Below, piece by piece: positions 25,252 through 36,861 of a stretch of 64,000 nucleotides of DNA; position 1 is the first letter of the stretch, and each line of letters starts with the position of its first letter. The notes beneath the pieces were generated by a model. That model was not told the origin of the DNA and made no database searches. It saw only the letters and a list, made by a program, of their open reading frames with translations. The DNA comes from Brachypodium distachyon (lineage: Eukaryota > Streptophyta > Magnoliopsida > Poales > Poaceae). Both the position numbers and the translations under genes were made by a program. The DNA lies in assembly GCF_000005505.3 (NCBI RefSeq), contig NC_016131.3, positions 26,651,001-26,715,000 of the forward strand, written 5' to 3'.

Positions 25252-28200
25252 ATGGTCTCTCCCCTGTCTTCCTGGCCATGGGCTGCCCTAGGCTCCTACA
25301 AGGCAAGCTTCTCGTTAATTAGCGTGTTTGAGTCGACATGTATGATGTTCTTGGCCTCGATAGATCAAGAATACTCATTCATTCTTGCTGTTTGCCTTTG
25401 TGTGCGTGTTGCAGTATTTGCTGTACGGGCCGGTGGTGGCGAAGGCGGTGCAGGCATGGAGGGATGAAGAAAGCTCGTGGTCGTCGTTGATGGAATCTTG
25501 GTGCGTTCACTTGGTGCTGCTGCTGGCGCTCCGGTCTCTGACGTACCAGCTCTGGTTCTCCTACGGCAACATGCTCTTCCTCACCCGCCGCCGCCGCGTC
25601 GTCCCCGACGGCGTCGACTTCCAACAGATCGACGCCGAGTGGCACTGGTACGTAGTAGTAACATTCAATCCAGCCATCAGTTACTTCACTCAGGAAACTT
25701 AAGCAACAACTAGCCTCTCGTAGGAGAGTAGCTAGCAGCAATCGCCGTCCGTCTCCTCTGTTCATAACTTCATATCCACGCAAACCTCTATAAAACGCAA
25801 CTGCGGGACACCACGGCTAGAGAGCACTAGTTCCGATCGACATGGTTATGATGTTCGTTTTGAGGCAAATTTCTTTCTTTTCCTTTCTATCCGGCGTGCT
25901 TTAGCTAGCTAGATTCATTTTATCGATCACTGCTTGAACACGAAGAGAAACCGAAGATTAGTTTCGTGTGCAATTAATGGAGAGGAAGAGGGAAGGTCGG
26001 AGCGGAGGGATATTTTTCTTTCGGTCAGGCTGTAGTGCACCTGCGCTCCACCACGTAGTAGCAGTGCCGCAGTGTCAGCTCAGCGGTGTATTGTTCCTTC
26101 AGGCCAAGTTCTGCTCAGTCTTGTGTAGTGACCACTGACCGGTGACCATCTCATTGCGTTCTTCGAGGCGAGCTGCAGCCTCGATCGGCCCCGCGACGCA
26201 CTTGGTTACTTCAATTGCTAGCAGTAGTAAATGTGCAGTAAATCACCATCCGGATTCGGGTGTTCGTTGGCCGATCGCCCAAAGCACGCGGGCACGCGGC
26301 TAGCACACTCTTACGTGAGTCAGCAAGCAAAGCTTAAATGCATGATGCATGGCCAGAGACATTGCTGCATCCTCTCTCACGGTTCCCATGCTCAGGTCGG
26401 CAGACAGACAAGCACGGGCTGCTGCTTTCCTTTCCCATGATATTGGAGCTGCTGGACTATACACCACGCTTCACATGCACCCTTCTTTATGCTTCTCTTT
26501 TTCTCTCAACTTTTTTTTTGTTATTATGCGTGGATGCAAAAGGGACCTCTCTTTTCCATGCCATTTTTTCCCCATTTTGTGTTGTTCAGCTTAACACGAG
26601 AAAGAACCACACTTAATTAGTTAATTTCCATTGGTTTGTGACTTTGCGGTGGTGCAGGGATAACATGGTGATGATGCAGACCCTGATCGGGGCCATGGTG
26701 ATGAACAGCAGCCCGTTCTCCTCCGCCGGCGGGCTGATCCGGGCTTGGGACCCGCGGGGCTGGGCCGTGGCCCTGCTGCTTCACGTGGCCCTCTCAGAGC
26801 CCTTCTTCCGTTGGGCCCATATGGCCCTCCACCGGGACCCGCTCTTCAGCCGCTACCACTCCAAGCACCACTCCTCCCCAGTCACCCAGCCCCTCACAGG
26901 TATATTACATTTCACGCTCCGCACCATTCCAGGGGTCTTGTTGCAATAATAACATTTTACGAGGGTCTTCTTGACTTGGCTTCGTCTGTCTGTACGGTAT
27001 CTGCGACGTAATGCAGCTGCGTACGGGACGCCATTGGAGAGCCTGCTCCTGACGCTGGCGATGGGGGTCCCGCTGGCAGGCGCGTTCCTGGCAGGGTCCG
27101 GGTCCCTGAGCCTGGTCTACGGCTACGTCTTCCTCTTCGACTACCTCCGGTGCATGGGGTACAGCAACGTGGAGGTCATCTCGCACAGGGCGTTCCAGGC
27201 GTTCCCACCCCTCAGATACCTCATCTACACCCCAACGTGCGTCAGTCCTTCCTTTTTTATTCATGGACCAAATAAATGTTCTGTTTTTTTCCACCACTCG
27301 GATCCTAAATTTTTGTCGTTGTTTTAGTTTAAATTTGTACTGAACAACAAAAATTATTTAGGTTCCAATGGGTGGATATTACCATACCTTTATATTCCCT
27401 CCATCTAACAAAGAATGTCTCAACTTTGATTAAATTTGAATGCATCTATACACTGAGTTTTGTCTAGATATATTTAAATTTTGACAAATTCGAGACATTT
27501 TTTGTTGGACGGAGGATTATATGATTGTACTCCTTTCCACCTCCTATCAAAGGGAGAAAAAAAATCTTATCTTTTGGGTAACTCCATATGCCGCAACCGG
27601 TTGGCTGTTGTATTAGTCGAATTAAACCCGGCAGCTAATTGGAGCCAGAGGCAATTGCTTTCCAATGTGGACTATTGATGACCCACTTGAAGCATTGTAC
27701 TACTACTGTTCACAAGTCGGTCAAAAATGTCCGGCCATATGTATATACGCATGTCATGTCCCAAAGTACTTTGTACGTACCGTTGGAGACGGTGACTGGC
27801 CATGTGTAGTGGCTGCGACATAATGTCTGATCATGTCTCGTGAAAACAGTAGGAGTTGTATTATGGATGTGTATGGGCGTAAATGGAAGCCCCCGCCCAA
27901 CAACCCCCCGAAAGGTGCCGCAGTTTGCCCGTGTGTCACACGGCCGGCCGGAACGAAGCAGGCAAGGCAACCACTAACGCGTAAATGCGCTAGTGGTGTA
28001 CTAGTATGTTTTCTGTTCATAACAGTAGCTAGCTTGTACTGGATGTAGATGGAGTGGTACTAGACTTGACTTAATTTTAGGATGGGATTAATTGGTTGAT
28101 TCCTACTAGTAGTAGGTTTTAATTCGCTGTCTCCCGGCCTCCATTAGTGGACTGTGGTACTTTGCTGCCCCAGTCTTGTCAGGTTAATTAGCAGACAGAG

Positions 28201-29923
28201 CTGGTTAATGTGCATCACATCTCTTCTGTTCTGAGTTTGTGACCTGTAGAGACTTAAGCCTAACCTATGCTATTACCATCTCCTATCAATGCCTCCCCCC
28301 GGCGACCACTGATCCAGATGGCCAAAATTCAACAAACAAATACTCAGAACAGAAGAGATGTGATGATTGATGAACATAGACAGACAAACAAACAAATGAC
28401 AAAACTCATGCTGCATTATCATCAAACAAACAAACAAACAAACAAATAAAGCAAACAACCTGATTGTGCACGCAGGTACCTGAGCCTGCACCACAAGGAG
28501 AAGGACTGCAACTACTGCCTGTTCATGCCGCTCTACGACCTGCTCGGCGGCACCCTGCACCGAAGCTCCTTCACGCTCCAAAAAGAGATCGACAGCGGCA
28601 AGAACGACCGGGTCCCGGACTTCGTCTTCCTGGCGCACGTGGTGGACGTGGTGTCCTCCATGCACGTGCCGTTCGCGTTCCGGTCCTGCAGCTCGCTGCC
28701 GTGGTCGCCGCACCTCGTGCTGCTGCCGCTCTGGCCCATCGCGCTCGGCATCATGCTGCTCCAGGTGCTCTGCTCCAAGACGTTCACCGTCAGCTTCTAC
28801 TTCCTCCGGGGACGCCTTCACCAGACATGGACGATCCCGAGGTACAGCTTCCAGTATTTCATCCCGCCCATGAAGAAGGGCATCAACCGGCAGATCGAGC
28901 TCGCCATACTCCGGGCTGATAAGATGGGTGTCAAAGTGCTCAGCCTCGCCGCCCTCAACAAGGTGATCCGTCGAGCAATGCCGTGGAATTCAATGGGAAT
29001 TTTCCCCCTGGTGTTTGCAAATTTCAAACAAATTCAGCATTTTCCTGTGCTATCTAAAATTCTATATCTTTTTTGTGCAGAATGAGGCGCTGAATGGGGG
29101 TGGGACGTTGTTCGTGGCGAAGCACCCGGACTTAAAGGTGAGGGTGGTGCACGGCAACACGCTGACGGCGGCCGTGATCCTGAACGAGATCCCGAGCAAT
29201 GTCAAGGAGGTGTTCCTGACCGGCGCCACCTCCAAGCTCGGCCGGGCCATCGCGCTCTACCTCTGCAGGAAGAAGATCCGAGTCCTGGTACCTAGTCCCA
29301 ACAAATTCAGAATTCTCTAGCCAACAGTGATCGATCAGCACAAGTAGATTCATTATGTGTTATTGTTGTTTGTGTTCCCCAGATGCTGACGCTGTCGTCG
29401 GAGCGGTTCCTGAAGATCCAGCGGGAGGCCCCGGCGGAGTTCCAGCCGTTCCTCGTGCAGGTCACCAAGTACCAGGCCGCCAAGAACTGCAAGGTAAACA
29501 AACACAACAACTGAAACTCCACTCCACATCACATCTGCTTCAAAACACAGTCCATCAATCAAAGTCGATTCCTTTCAATTTTGGTCTTGCTAGACGTGGC
29601 TGGTGGGGAAGTGGCTGTCGCCGCGGGAGCAGAGGTGGGCGGCGGCGGGGACGCACTTCCACCAGTTCGTGGTGCCGCCGGTGATGGAGTTCAGGCGGGA
29701 CTGCAGCTACGGGAAGCTGGCGGCGATGCGGCTGCCCAAGGACGTCCAAGGGCTGGGCTCCTGCGAGTACACCATGGAGCGCGGCGTCGTGCACGCGTGC
29801 CACGCCGGCGGCGTCGTGCACTGCCTGGAAGGATGGGAGCACCACGAGGTCGGCGCCATTGACGTCGACCGGATCGACCAGGTCTGGCACGCCGCGCTCA
29901 AGCACGGCCTCTCGCCGCCCTGA
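25252..29923 (+). CDS. GLOSSY1/CER3/WAX2-like cuticular wax protein
   Basis: Eight exons at 25252-25302, 25415-25647, 26658-26899, 27017-27236, 28476-28962, 29081-29287, 29383-29493 and 29594-29923 join in phase to 626 residues, the usual length for maize GL1 and CER3/WAX2 (about 620-630). The first intron uses a GC donor (AAG|GCAAGC). The start [17 protein letters not shown] is short but typical. The N-terminal half has several membrane segments and the fatty-acid-hydroxylase-type histidine motifs HMALH (149-153) and HSKHH (162-166); the third reads YLSLHH around 250-255, with Leu at 251 where relatives I remember have His. The C-terminal WAX2 domain (from about 412) includes [30 protein letters not shown] and [15 protein letters not shown]. 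With CER1, CER3-type proteins make very-long-chain alkanes in the epidermal ER. Which GL1 paralogue it is remains open. Confidence 0.9.
27393..27518. mobile_element. Stowaway MITE in intron 4 of the GLOSSY1-like gene
   Basis: Left end TATTCCCTCCATCTAACAAA, right end TTTTTGTTGGACGGAGGATTA, with an internal ATTTGAATGCATCTATACACT similar to the MITE at 48243. Confidence 0.85.
28422..28448. repeat. AAAC tetranucleotide microsatellite
   Basis: Five to six AAAC units end intron 4, with a smaller run at about 28383. It lies some 30 bases before the exon 5 acceptor. Confidence 0.85.
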
Positions 29924-30081
29924 CTGGCTCATTGGCACCGGCGGCTCGTTTGTTCGGTCGACTGTTAAGCTGGATTGATCAAGTGTGCGTCTTGATTGAT
30001 GGCAATGGACCAATGGTAACGTGTCATGTACTAATAGTAACGTAGTAGTGCTAATAGTAGTTGTACGGATTAATAGCGGGC

Positions 30082-30098
30082 AAAAAATGATATAAAGA
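30082..30098. repeat. Left target-site duplication of the LINE
   Basis: AAAAAATGATATAAAGA occurs here and again at 41246-41262, directly flanking the LINE. The leading A's of the right copy merge with the element's short A tail. Confidence 0.85.
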
Positions 30099-30264
30099 GA
30101 GTGTCCGCGTACAAACTAGGGGTCAGTTGTTTCCGGGAAGGTCTCGGACGAAGCGAGCGAGAGCTGAGCAAGTAGGAGCCCCCGCCCAGCGCCTCTGGCC
30201 ACTCCGGCCGAGGCGGCCACCTCTCCTTGCCGGGGTCCACTCCGGTCCCGGCGCCCCCTCCCCC

Positions 30265-31587
30265 ATGGCCTCCTGCTCCGGCTCTTCCTCGGGCTCCTCC
30301 CGACCCTCCGGTTCTTCGCCCGCTCCGCCGTGCTCTGCCCTGTCCCTGAAGAACTACGTCAGATCTACCGGTCCGATGTTCTCCCCGGACTCGACTGCTG
30401 CTCGGTCCTCTGGTCGCTCGCCGTCTCCACGGTCCTCTCCGCGCCCCCGCGCGATCAGCGCTGACCCGGCACTCCCCTGCTCGGACCGCACGCTCTCGCC
30501 TGAAATCCGTGGTGGTCGGCTCCCTGCCCTCCCCCAACTCCGAGACGATTTCCCCTTGAAATCCTTGGATTTTGGTGTCTCCGAGGCGCGAACGTTTGCG
30601 GGGCTCCTCCCCCCTCTCGGACCGGCAGCGGCCCATGCCCCGGCAGCTCTCGCCGCCCCTCTCCGGGCCGCGCTCCCCTCGCCCAAGCCCTGAACGCGAG
30701 GCCTTTTTAAGGCGCTTTCGGGGACGCTGCTTCCGTTGCCTCAGCAAGGACCGCCGCCGCTCTGCTTGCCGTGACCCGCCTCGCTGCATCAACTGCTGGG
30801 CTTGGGGCCACGAGTCCTCCCGCTGTCCGACGTCTCGGCCCGCACCCGCAACTTCGCCGCGTCGCCCACCGATCCACCAACGCCTGCGCTTCCCCGCTCC
30901 ACCACCCTCCGCCGCCATGATCAGCCGCGCCATTCCTCTGCCGGCACCACGCCGCCCGGGCTTCAAACACTCGGTTGTGATGGCCTCGCGCGCCATCGAG
31001 CGCCAGATCTTCACGCTCAGGACCCGCGCCACGCGGCCTCACCCATCTCCATCGGCAAGGCCCTTGAAGCTAAGCTGCGCATCTCCGCGTCACCCGCCAC
31101 TTCCCGGAGGCCTTCTACGTCCACTTCGACGCCCCGGCGAACCGCGACCGCGCCATCACCTCGGCCGCATCACCGTCGACGGTGCCTCCTTCCTGCTGCT
31201 GCCTTGAGCGAGGCCACCCACGGCATCATCCAGAAGTACAACCTGCACGTCCGGCTGTGCATCGAGAAGATGCCTCTTCACCTCTGGTCGATCGAGGGTG
31301 CTGAGGAGGTGCTCGGTAAGGATGTCATCGTTGATCGGCTTGATAGCCGTACTTTTGCACAGGAGGCTACCGACGTCTTCAGCTGCTGGGTGTGGTGCTG
31401 GAGCCTCGACCGCATCCCCAGCGACTACAGCTTCACGGTGTTCCCCAAGGGCGCGGGGCGCGTGGAAGAGATGAACGGCTACTCCCCTCCGTGCCGCGAA
31501 GTCGCTCCGCCACCTGAGCGCGTTCAGTTCAGCGCCCTGATCCACATCGACCTCGTGGAGGACTGGGACGGTGCGCGAGGCGCGCTC
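30265..31587 (+). pseudogene. LINE ORF1, 5' part (broken)
   Basis: It starts near 30265 (ATGGCCTCCTGCTCC). Sequence passes between frames: the Ser/Pro-rich N-terminus is in one, the zinc knuckle (CFRCLSKDRRRSACRDPP, then CINCWAWGHESSRC, about 30730-30835) in another, and a later block HLWSIEGAEEVLGKDVIVD to WCWSLDRIPSDYSFTVF in a third. ORF1 proteins bind the element's RNA. The Copia insertion ends this part at 31587. Confidence 0.75.
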
Positions 31588-32027
31588 TGTTAGAAGTTAA
31601 TCATGTCAATGCGTAAATTTTTATTTGTCACCATGCCATCATATGTTGAGGTATGGGCAGAGACTTGTAGTCTTGGTCAAGTCATTGCACTGCTGTGTAC
31701 TTGTGCAACTGGTGAAGTTGCAGAATAGTTGCAACCATCGTGTTGCTGTCTAGGTGATGGCAACAGTGGCCTGATGACTGTAGAGTCGTGTGTGGAGCAG
31801 AGTATGTCCCTGCCCATGTAATAAGCTAGCTGCTGCATTTGTTGCAGGAAGCTACACCCAGCATTTGTTGCATAAACACAAAAAAAATGAAGGACGTTCG
31901 TTGTCTGGAACAAACCTGAGTCTTTCTCTGTTTTCTTGCTCTGCTTCTCTTGGGTATTTCATCGAACACCTCGTGTGCGTGTTTGTCACCGCTGAGCGAC
32001 GTGAGTTTGAGGGACCTGTGAACAACA
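31588..32027 (+). repeat. Left LTR of the Copia element
   Basis: 440 bp, TGTTAGAAG at the start and GAACAACA at the end. The paired LTR is at 36416. Confidence 0.95.
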
Positions 32028-32029
32028 TT

Positions 32030-32045
32030 TGGTATCAGAGCTAGG
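32030..32045 (+). promoter_or_regulatory. Primer-binding site of the Copia element
   Basis: TGGTATCAGAGCTAGG, two bases after the left LTR, complements the 3' end of initiator methionine tRNA, the usual primer for this class. Confidence 0.9.
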
Positions 32046-32062
32046 CTCGGCGGTCGGCGACG

Positions 32063-32725
32063 ATGTCCACGACGCCGGAGGAGCTGAAGAAAGCGCTGGA
32101 GGATGCGCTGGCCGAGTTAAAGGTAACGCGGCTGGAGGCGGAGGCGACCAAGGCGGAGTTGGCGGCGGTGAAAGGGAAGAAGGTTGATGTGGAAGAGAAG
32201 CCAGGGATGGTTGTTCCGGTGCCAGCGGCGCTGCCGATGAGGTCCCGGGCGTCCATCAACTACCCGCAGCTCACACGCAGCAACTATACACTCTGGGCGA
32301 TGCAGATGCGTGTAGGTATGCAGTCGGCCGGAGTTTGGGCGGCGACGAGCTCCGAGGACGTCGACCATGTGATGGACCGCGACGCCCTCCTCGCCATCTA
32401 TCAGGGGGTGCCGGAAGACGTCCTGCCATCCCTCGCCGGCAAGGACACGGCGAAGCAGGCGTGGGAGGCAATCAAGGTCATGAACGTCGGCCACGACCGC
32501 GTCCGCGAGACGAACCTGCAGACCTTGCGGAAGGCGTTTGAAACTTTGGAGATGGAGGACACAGAGGCGGTGGACGCGTTCGCGACGAGGCTGAACAGGA
32601 TGGTGTCGTCCATCCGTGCGCTCGGTGACGATGTCAAGGAGCTGACGGTGGTCCAGAAAATTCTCCAAGCTGCGCCTGCGAGGTTTATGCACTTGGTAAC
32701 CTCGCTGGAGCAGTGGTCGACTTGA
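32063..32725 (+). pseudogene. Copia gag, N-terminal part
   Basis: The frame starts at ATG 32063 and encodes a gag protein: a charged coiled-coil-like N-terminus, then NYPQLTRSNYTLWAMQMRV and further UBN2-like sequence (KQAWEAIKVM). A single-base loss at about 32712 shifts the frame just before the sequence VDLKTLTVEDLFGRF, so gag stops early at 32725 while the remainder continues in the next frame. Copia gag and pol are normally one ORF. Confidence 0.85.
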
Positions 32726-35700
32726 AGACGCTCACTGTTGAGGACCTGTTCGGCCGGTTCAAGGCGCATGAGGAGCGTGTGCGTATGCGCTTCGGCAATC
32801 CCGTCGACGGGCAGCATCTGATGCTGTCCAAGAAGCAGTGGGAGTCGTGGTCGTCGAGGAAGTCGAGTGGCAGTGCTGAAACCTCGAGCAACAGCGGAAG
32901 AAGTGATGGAGGTAGCAGTCGCGGTGCCAACCGCGGCAAGGCTGCAGAGAAGCCTCCACAAGCTGCAAAAGGTGAGAAAAAGAAAAGAAAATTTAAGTGT
33001 TATAATTGTGGTGAAAAAGGCCATTTCTCAAAAGAATGTCCTAATCCAAAGAAAGAAAAGGCATTAGGAGCTGAGGTGCATGATGAGGATCCTGCTTTGT
33101 TACTTGCTAGTACATTCGTTGTAGTGCAAGGTAATGAAGAAGAGGAGAGAGTGTTTCTGAATGAGGAGAAAGTGAAGCCAAAATTAGGAGATAATGCAGG
33201 AGAAGAATCAGATAAGTGGTACCTTGATACAGGTGCAAGCAATCATATGACAGGGTCGATTGAGAAGTTCACTGAACTTGACAAAACCATTGTTGGGGCT
33301 GTCAGGTTTGGAGATGGGTCAGTTGTGGAAATTGCCGGAAGAGGTACAGTGCTCATCCTTGCACGTAATGGTGGTCACCGAGGCCTGACTGATGTATACT
33401 ACATCCCCAAGCTGCGTAGCAACATCATTAGCCTTGGACAGATGGAGGAGCATGGCTGTAAAGTGGTTCTGGAAGAAGGTTTCCTTAGGATCTTTGATAG
33501 AGATCGACTTCTGTTAATGAAAGTACCAAGAGGGAGGAATAGATTGTACACCATAAATCTGAAGATGAGCACTCCTGTGTGTCTGCTTGCATCAGTTGCA
33601 GAAAGGGCCTGGTTATGGCATGCCCGGTTTGGGCATTTGAACTTTGAAGCACTCAAGTCTCTAGCTCAACATGACATGGTGAAAGGATTGGCACTTGTTA
33701 ATCACGTTGGACAAGTGTGTGATGGCTGCTTAATCGGCAAGCAGCGACGTGCATCCTTCCCCAAACAAGCATCCTATAGAGTAACTGAAAAATTGTCTCT
33801 TGTCCATGCAGACCTATGTGGTCCAATAACACCTTGTATACCTGCTGGAAACAGGTATTTTCTGCTGATGGTTGATGACTTTAGCCGGTATATGTGGCTG
33901 GTCTTGATAAAGTCAAAAGATCAAGCTTTTAGTGCATTCAAGAAGATCAAAGCTTCAGCAGAATTGCAAGTAGGCAGCAAACTGAAAATGTTGCGTACTG
34001 ATCGAGGGGGTGAGTTCACCTCGAATGAATTCAATGTCTTTTGCGAAGAAAGAGGCATCGCAAGGCAACTCACTGCACCATACACATCTCAACAAAACGG
34101 AGTGGTTGAGCGAAGAAATCAAACAATTGTGGCAATGGCTCGAAGTCTGCTAAAGAGTCAGGGAATGCCAGGGGTGTTTTGGGGAGAAGCAGTGATGACG
34201 GCTGTTTATTTGTTGAACAGGTCGCCCACCAAAAGTGTCATTGGAAAGACACCGTATGAAGCTTGGCGTGATCGGAAACCAAGTGTTGAGCACTTGCATA
34301 CATTTGGATGTACGGCTCATGTGAAGGTAACTGGACCGTCAGGTGGGAAGCTTGCTGATAGGAGTATACCCACAGTGTTTATTGGCTATGAGCAGGGCAC
34401 AAAAGCATACAGATTGTATGATCCGGCATCAAAGAGAATTTGTGTCTCACGTGATGTAGTGTTTGAAGAAGGAAGAAGATGGGACTGGAACGCTGCTGGC
34501 TTGCCCAGGCATGGTGATATTGAAGAATACTTTGCGGTTCACACTGAACCAGAAGTAGACAATTCCACCTCTGCTGATCCAGTACAAATTCAAATTGAAG
34601 AACATGCAGCTCAGACACCAGATTCGGGGGGTATGGGAACTCCAGAAAATTCAGCTGTGGTGGCTAGTGCTGGAAGTATAGCCACAAATCAAAGTAGTGT
34701 GGCAAAAATGTCTGAAGCTGCTGAATTTGAAACTCCACAAAGTGCATTGAGAATGCGTTCTCTTGATGAATTGTATGATGAGACATCTCCAAGCTGGACT
34801 CCTATTGACATGGATCATGTCCGACAGCTAGAATTGTGTATGCTCGGAGAAGATGAACCAACACATCATGCCGAAGCCTTAAAGCATGAAGCATGGAAGG
34901 TTGCAATGGAAGATGAATTAAAATCAAATGAAGAAAATGAAACTTGGGAATTGACCACACTTCCGGCTGGTGTTCGTCCTATTGGCCTGAAGTGGGTTTT
35001 TAAACTCAAGAAAGATGCCGCAGGAAATACCATTCGCCACAAGGCACGTCTGGTGGCTAAAGGGTATGTGCAACGACAGGGAATTGATTTTGATGAGGTG
35101 TTCGCACCGGTAGCAAGGCTGGAAATAGTAAGGCTACTCATTGCAGTTGCAGCTCAAGAAGGATGGGAGATACATCATTTAGATGTGAAATCTGCTTTCC
35201 TAAATGGGGAGTTAGAGGAGGAAGTCTATGTGGTGCAGACTCTAGGCTTTGAGCAGAAAGGAAGTGAAGAGAAAGTATTCAAGCTAAGAAAAGCCTTGTA
35301 TGGGCTGAGGCAAGCACCTAGAGCATGGAACATTAAGCTAGACAGAAGCCTGATTTCATTAGGATTTATCCGAAGTCCAGCTGAACATGCTGTCTATGTG
35401 AGAAGCTCCGGAGGTGCTCGGCTACTAGTTGGAGTATATGTTGATGATCTGGTGGTCACCGGCTCAAATATTGATGAAGTGAAAAAATTCAAGAAACAAA
35501 TGCTTGATTTGTTTAGCATGAGTGACCTAGGATTGTTGTCTTACTATTTGGGAATAGAAGTGAAGCAATCAAAAGAAGGCATCAAATTGAGCCAGACATC
35601 ATATGCATCAAAAATACTAGAGAAAACTGGTATGCTGCGGAGCAATGCTTGTCAAGTTCCCATGGAGCAAAGGCTAAAGCTAAGCAAGAGTGGAGAAGGT

Positions 35701-36406
35701 GAGAAGGTCGATGCAACATACTACAGAAGTGTTGTGGGCAGCCTTCGATACTTGGTAAATACCAGACCGGACCTCACATATTCAGTGGGCATTGTCAGCC
35801 GCTATATGGAGTGTCCAACAACCCAGCACTTAGCAGCAGTGAAGCAGATTTTAAGGTACATTCGTGGTACTCTTAACATTGGTTGTAGCTATGTGCGCAA
35901 GAGCTGCGAGGAACTGAGCTTGCTGGGCTATAGTGACAGTGATCATGCCGGTGACACTGATGATCGCAAGAGCACTACAGGTGTGATGTACTTCCTTGGT
36001 GGATGTCCAATTTCCTGGTTATCACAGAAGCAAAAAAGTTGTTGCTCTTTCATCTTGTGAAGCAGAATATATTGCAGCGGCAACCGCTGCTTGCCAAGGT
36101 GTTTGGCTGAGCCGTCTACTTGCAGAGATGACAGGAAAGGAGCCTGTGAAGGTGCAATTGTTGGTTGATAATAAATCAGCTATATCACTGAGTAAGAACC
36201 CAGTTCACCATGACCGAAGTAAACATATAGACACACGTTTTCACTTCATTAGAGAATGTGTGGAAGATGGAAGAATTGAGGTGGAATACATTGCGACTAG
36301 AGATCAACTTGCTGACATTCTAACCAAGTCCCTTGGTCGTTTGAAGTTCCATGAGCTGAGAAACAGAATTGGCATGGTGAGTGTGCCTGAAGCTTGCCAA
36401 GATTAA
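32713..36406 (+). pseudogene. Copia gag C-terminus and pol (frameshifted)
   Basis: In order: zinc knuckle CYNCGEKGHFSKEC (near 32995), protease WYLDTGASNHMTG (near 33216), GAG-pre-integrase, integrase with HADLCGP, LRTDRGGEF and QQNGVVERRNQ, reverse transcriptase with AFLNGELEEEVYV and the active-site YVDDL (near 35440), and RNase H with LLGYSDSDHAGD and VALSSCEAEYIAA. One extra A in the A-run at 36032-36037 shifts the frame, so the long ORF ends at 36060 and the RNase H end continues in another frame to TAA 36404-36406. The element can probably not move on its own. Confidence 0.92.
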
Positions 36407-36415
36407 GGGGGTGAA
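36401..36415 (+). promoter_or_regulatory. Polypurine tract of the Copia element
   Basis: AAGGGGGTGAA directly before the right LTR, the site where plus-strand DNA synthesis is primed. Confidence 0.75.
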
Positions 36416-36856
36416 TGTTAGAAGTTAATCATGTCAATGTGTAAATTGTTTATTTGTCACCATGCCATCATATGTTGAGGTATGGGCAGAAACTTGTAGT
36501 CTTGGTCAAGTCATTGCACTGCTGTGTACTTGTGCAACTGGTGAAGTTGCAGAGTAGTTGCAACCATCGTGTTGCTGTCTAGATGATGGCAACAGTGGCC
36601 TGATGACTGTAGAGTCGTGTGTGGAGCAGAGTATGTCCCTGCCCATGTAATAAGCTAGCTGCTGCATTTGTTGCAGGAAGCTACACCCAGCATTCGTTGC
36701 ATAAACACAAAAAAAATGAAGGGCGTTCGTTGCCCGGAACAAACCTGAGTTTTTCTCTGTTTTCTTGCTCTGCTTCTGTTGGGTATTTCATCGAACACCT
36801 CGTGTGCGTGTGTGTCACCGCTGAGCGACGTGAGTTTGAGGGACCTGTGAACAACA
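36416..36856 (+). repeat. Right LTR of the Copia element
   Basis: 441 bp, nearly identical to the left LTR; followed by the CGCTC duplication. Confidence 0.95.
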
Positions 36857-36861
36857 CGCTC

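Larger units (their letters stand above)
31588..36856 (+). mobile_element. Ty1/Copia LTR retrotransposon inserted in the LINE
   Basis: A complete element of 5269 bp: 440-bp left LTR, 441-bp right LTR, both TGTTAG...ACA, flanked by CGCTC at 31583-31587 and 36857-36861. The gene order protease, integrase, reverse transcriptase, RNase H marks it as Copia. By eye the LTRs differ at 11 positions plus one indel, about 2.5%, so the insertion is young. Two frameshifts make the polyprotein defective. Confidence 0.95.

Noticed and set aside
26231..26616. ORFs inside intron 2 of the GLOSSY1-like gene
   Set aside because: They lie between well-defined exons in phase and have no protein features.
35996..36406. 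Separate gene with RNase H features
   Set aside because: It is the frameshifted end of the Copia polyprotein; the shift is in an A-run.
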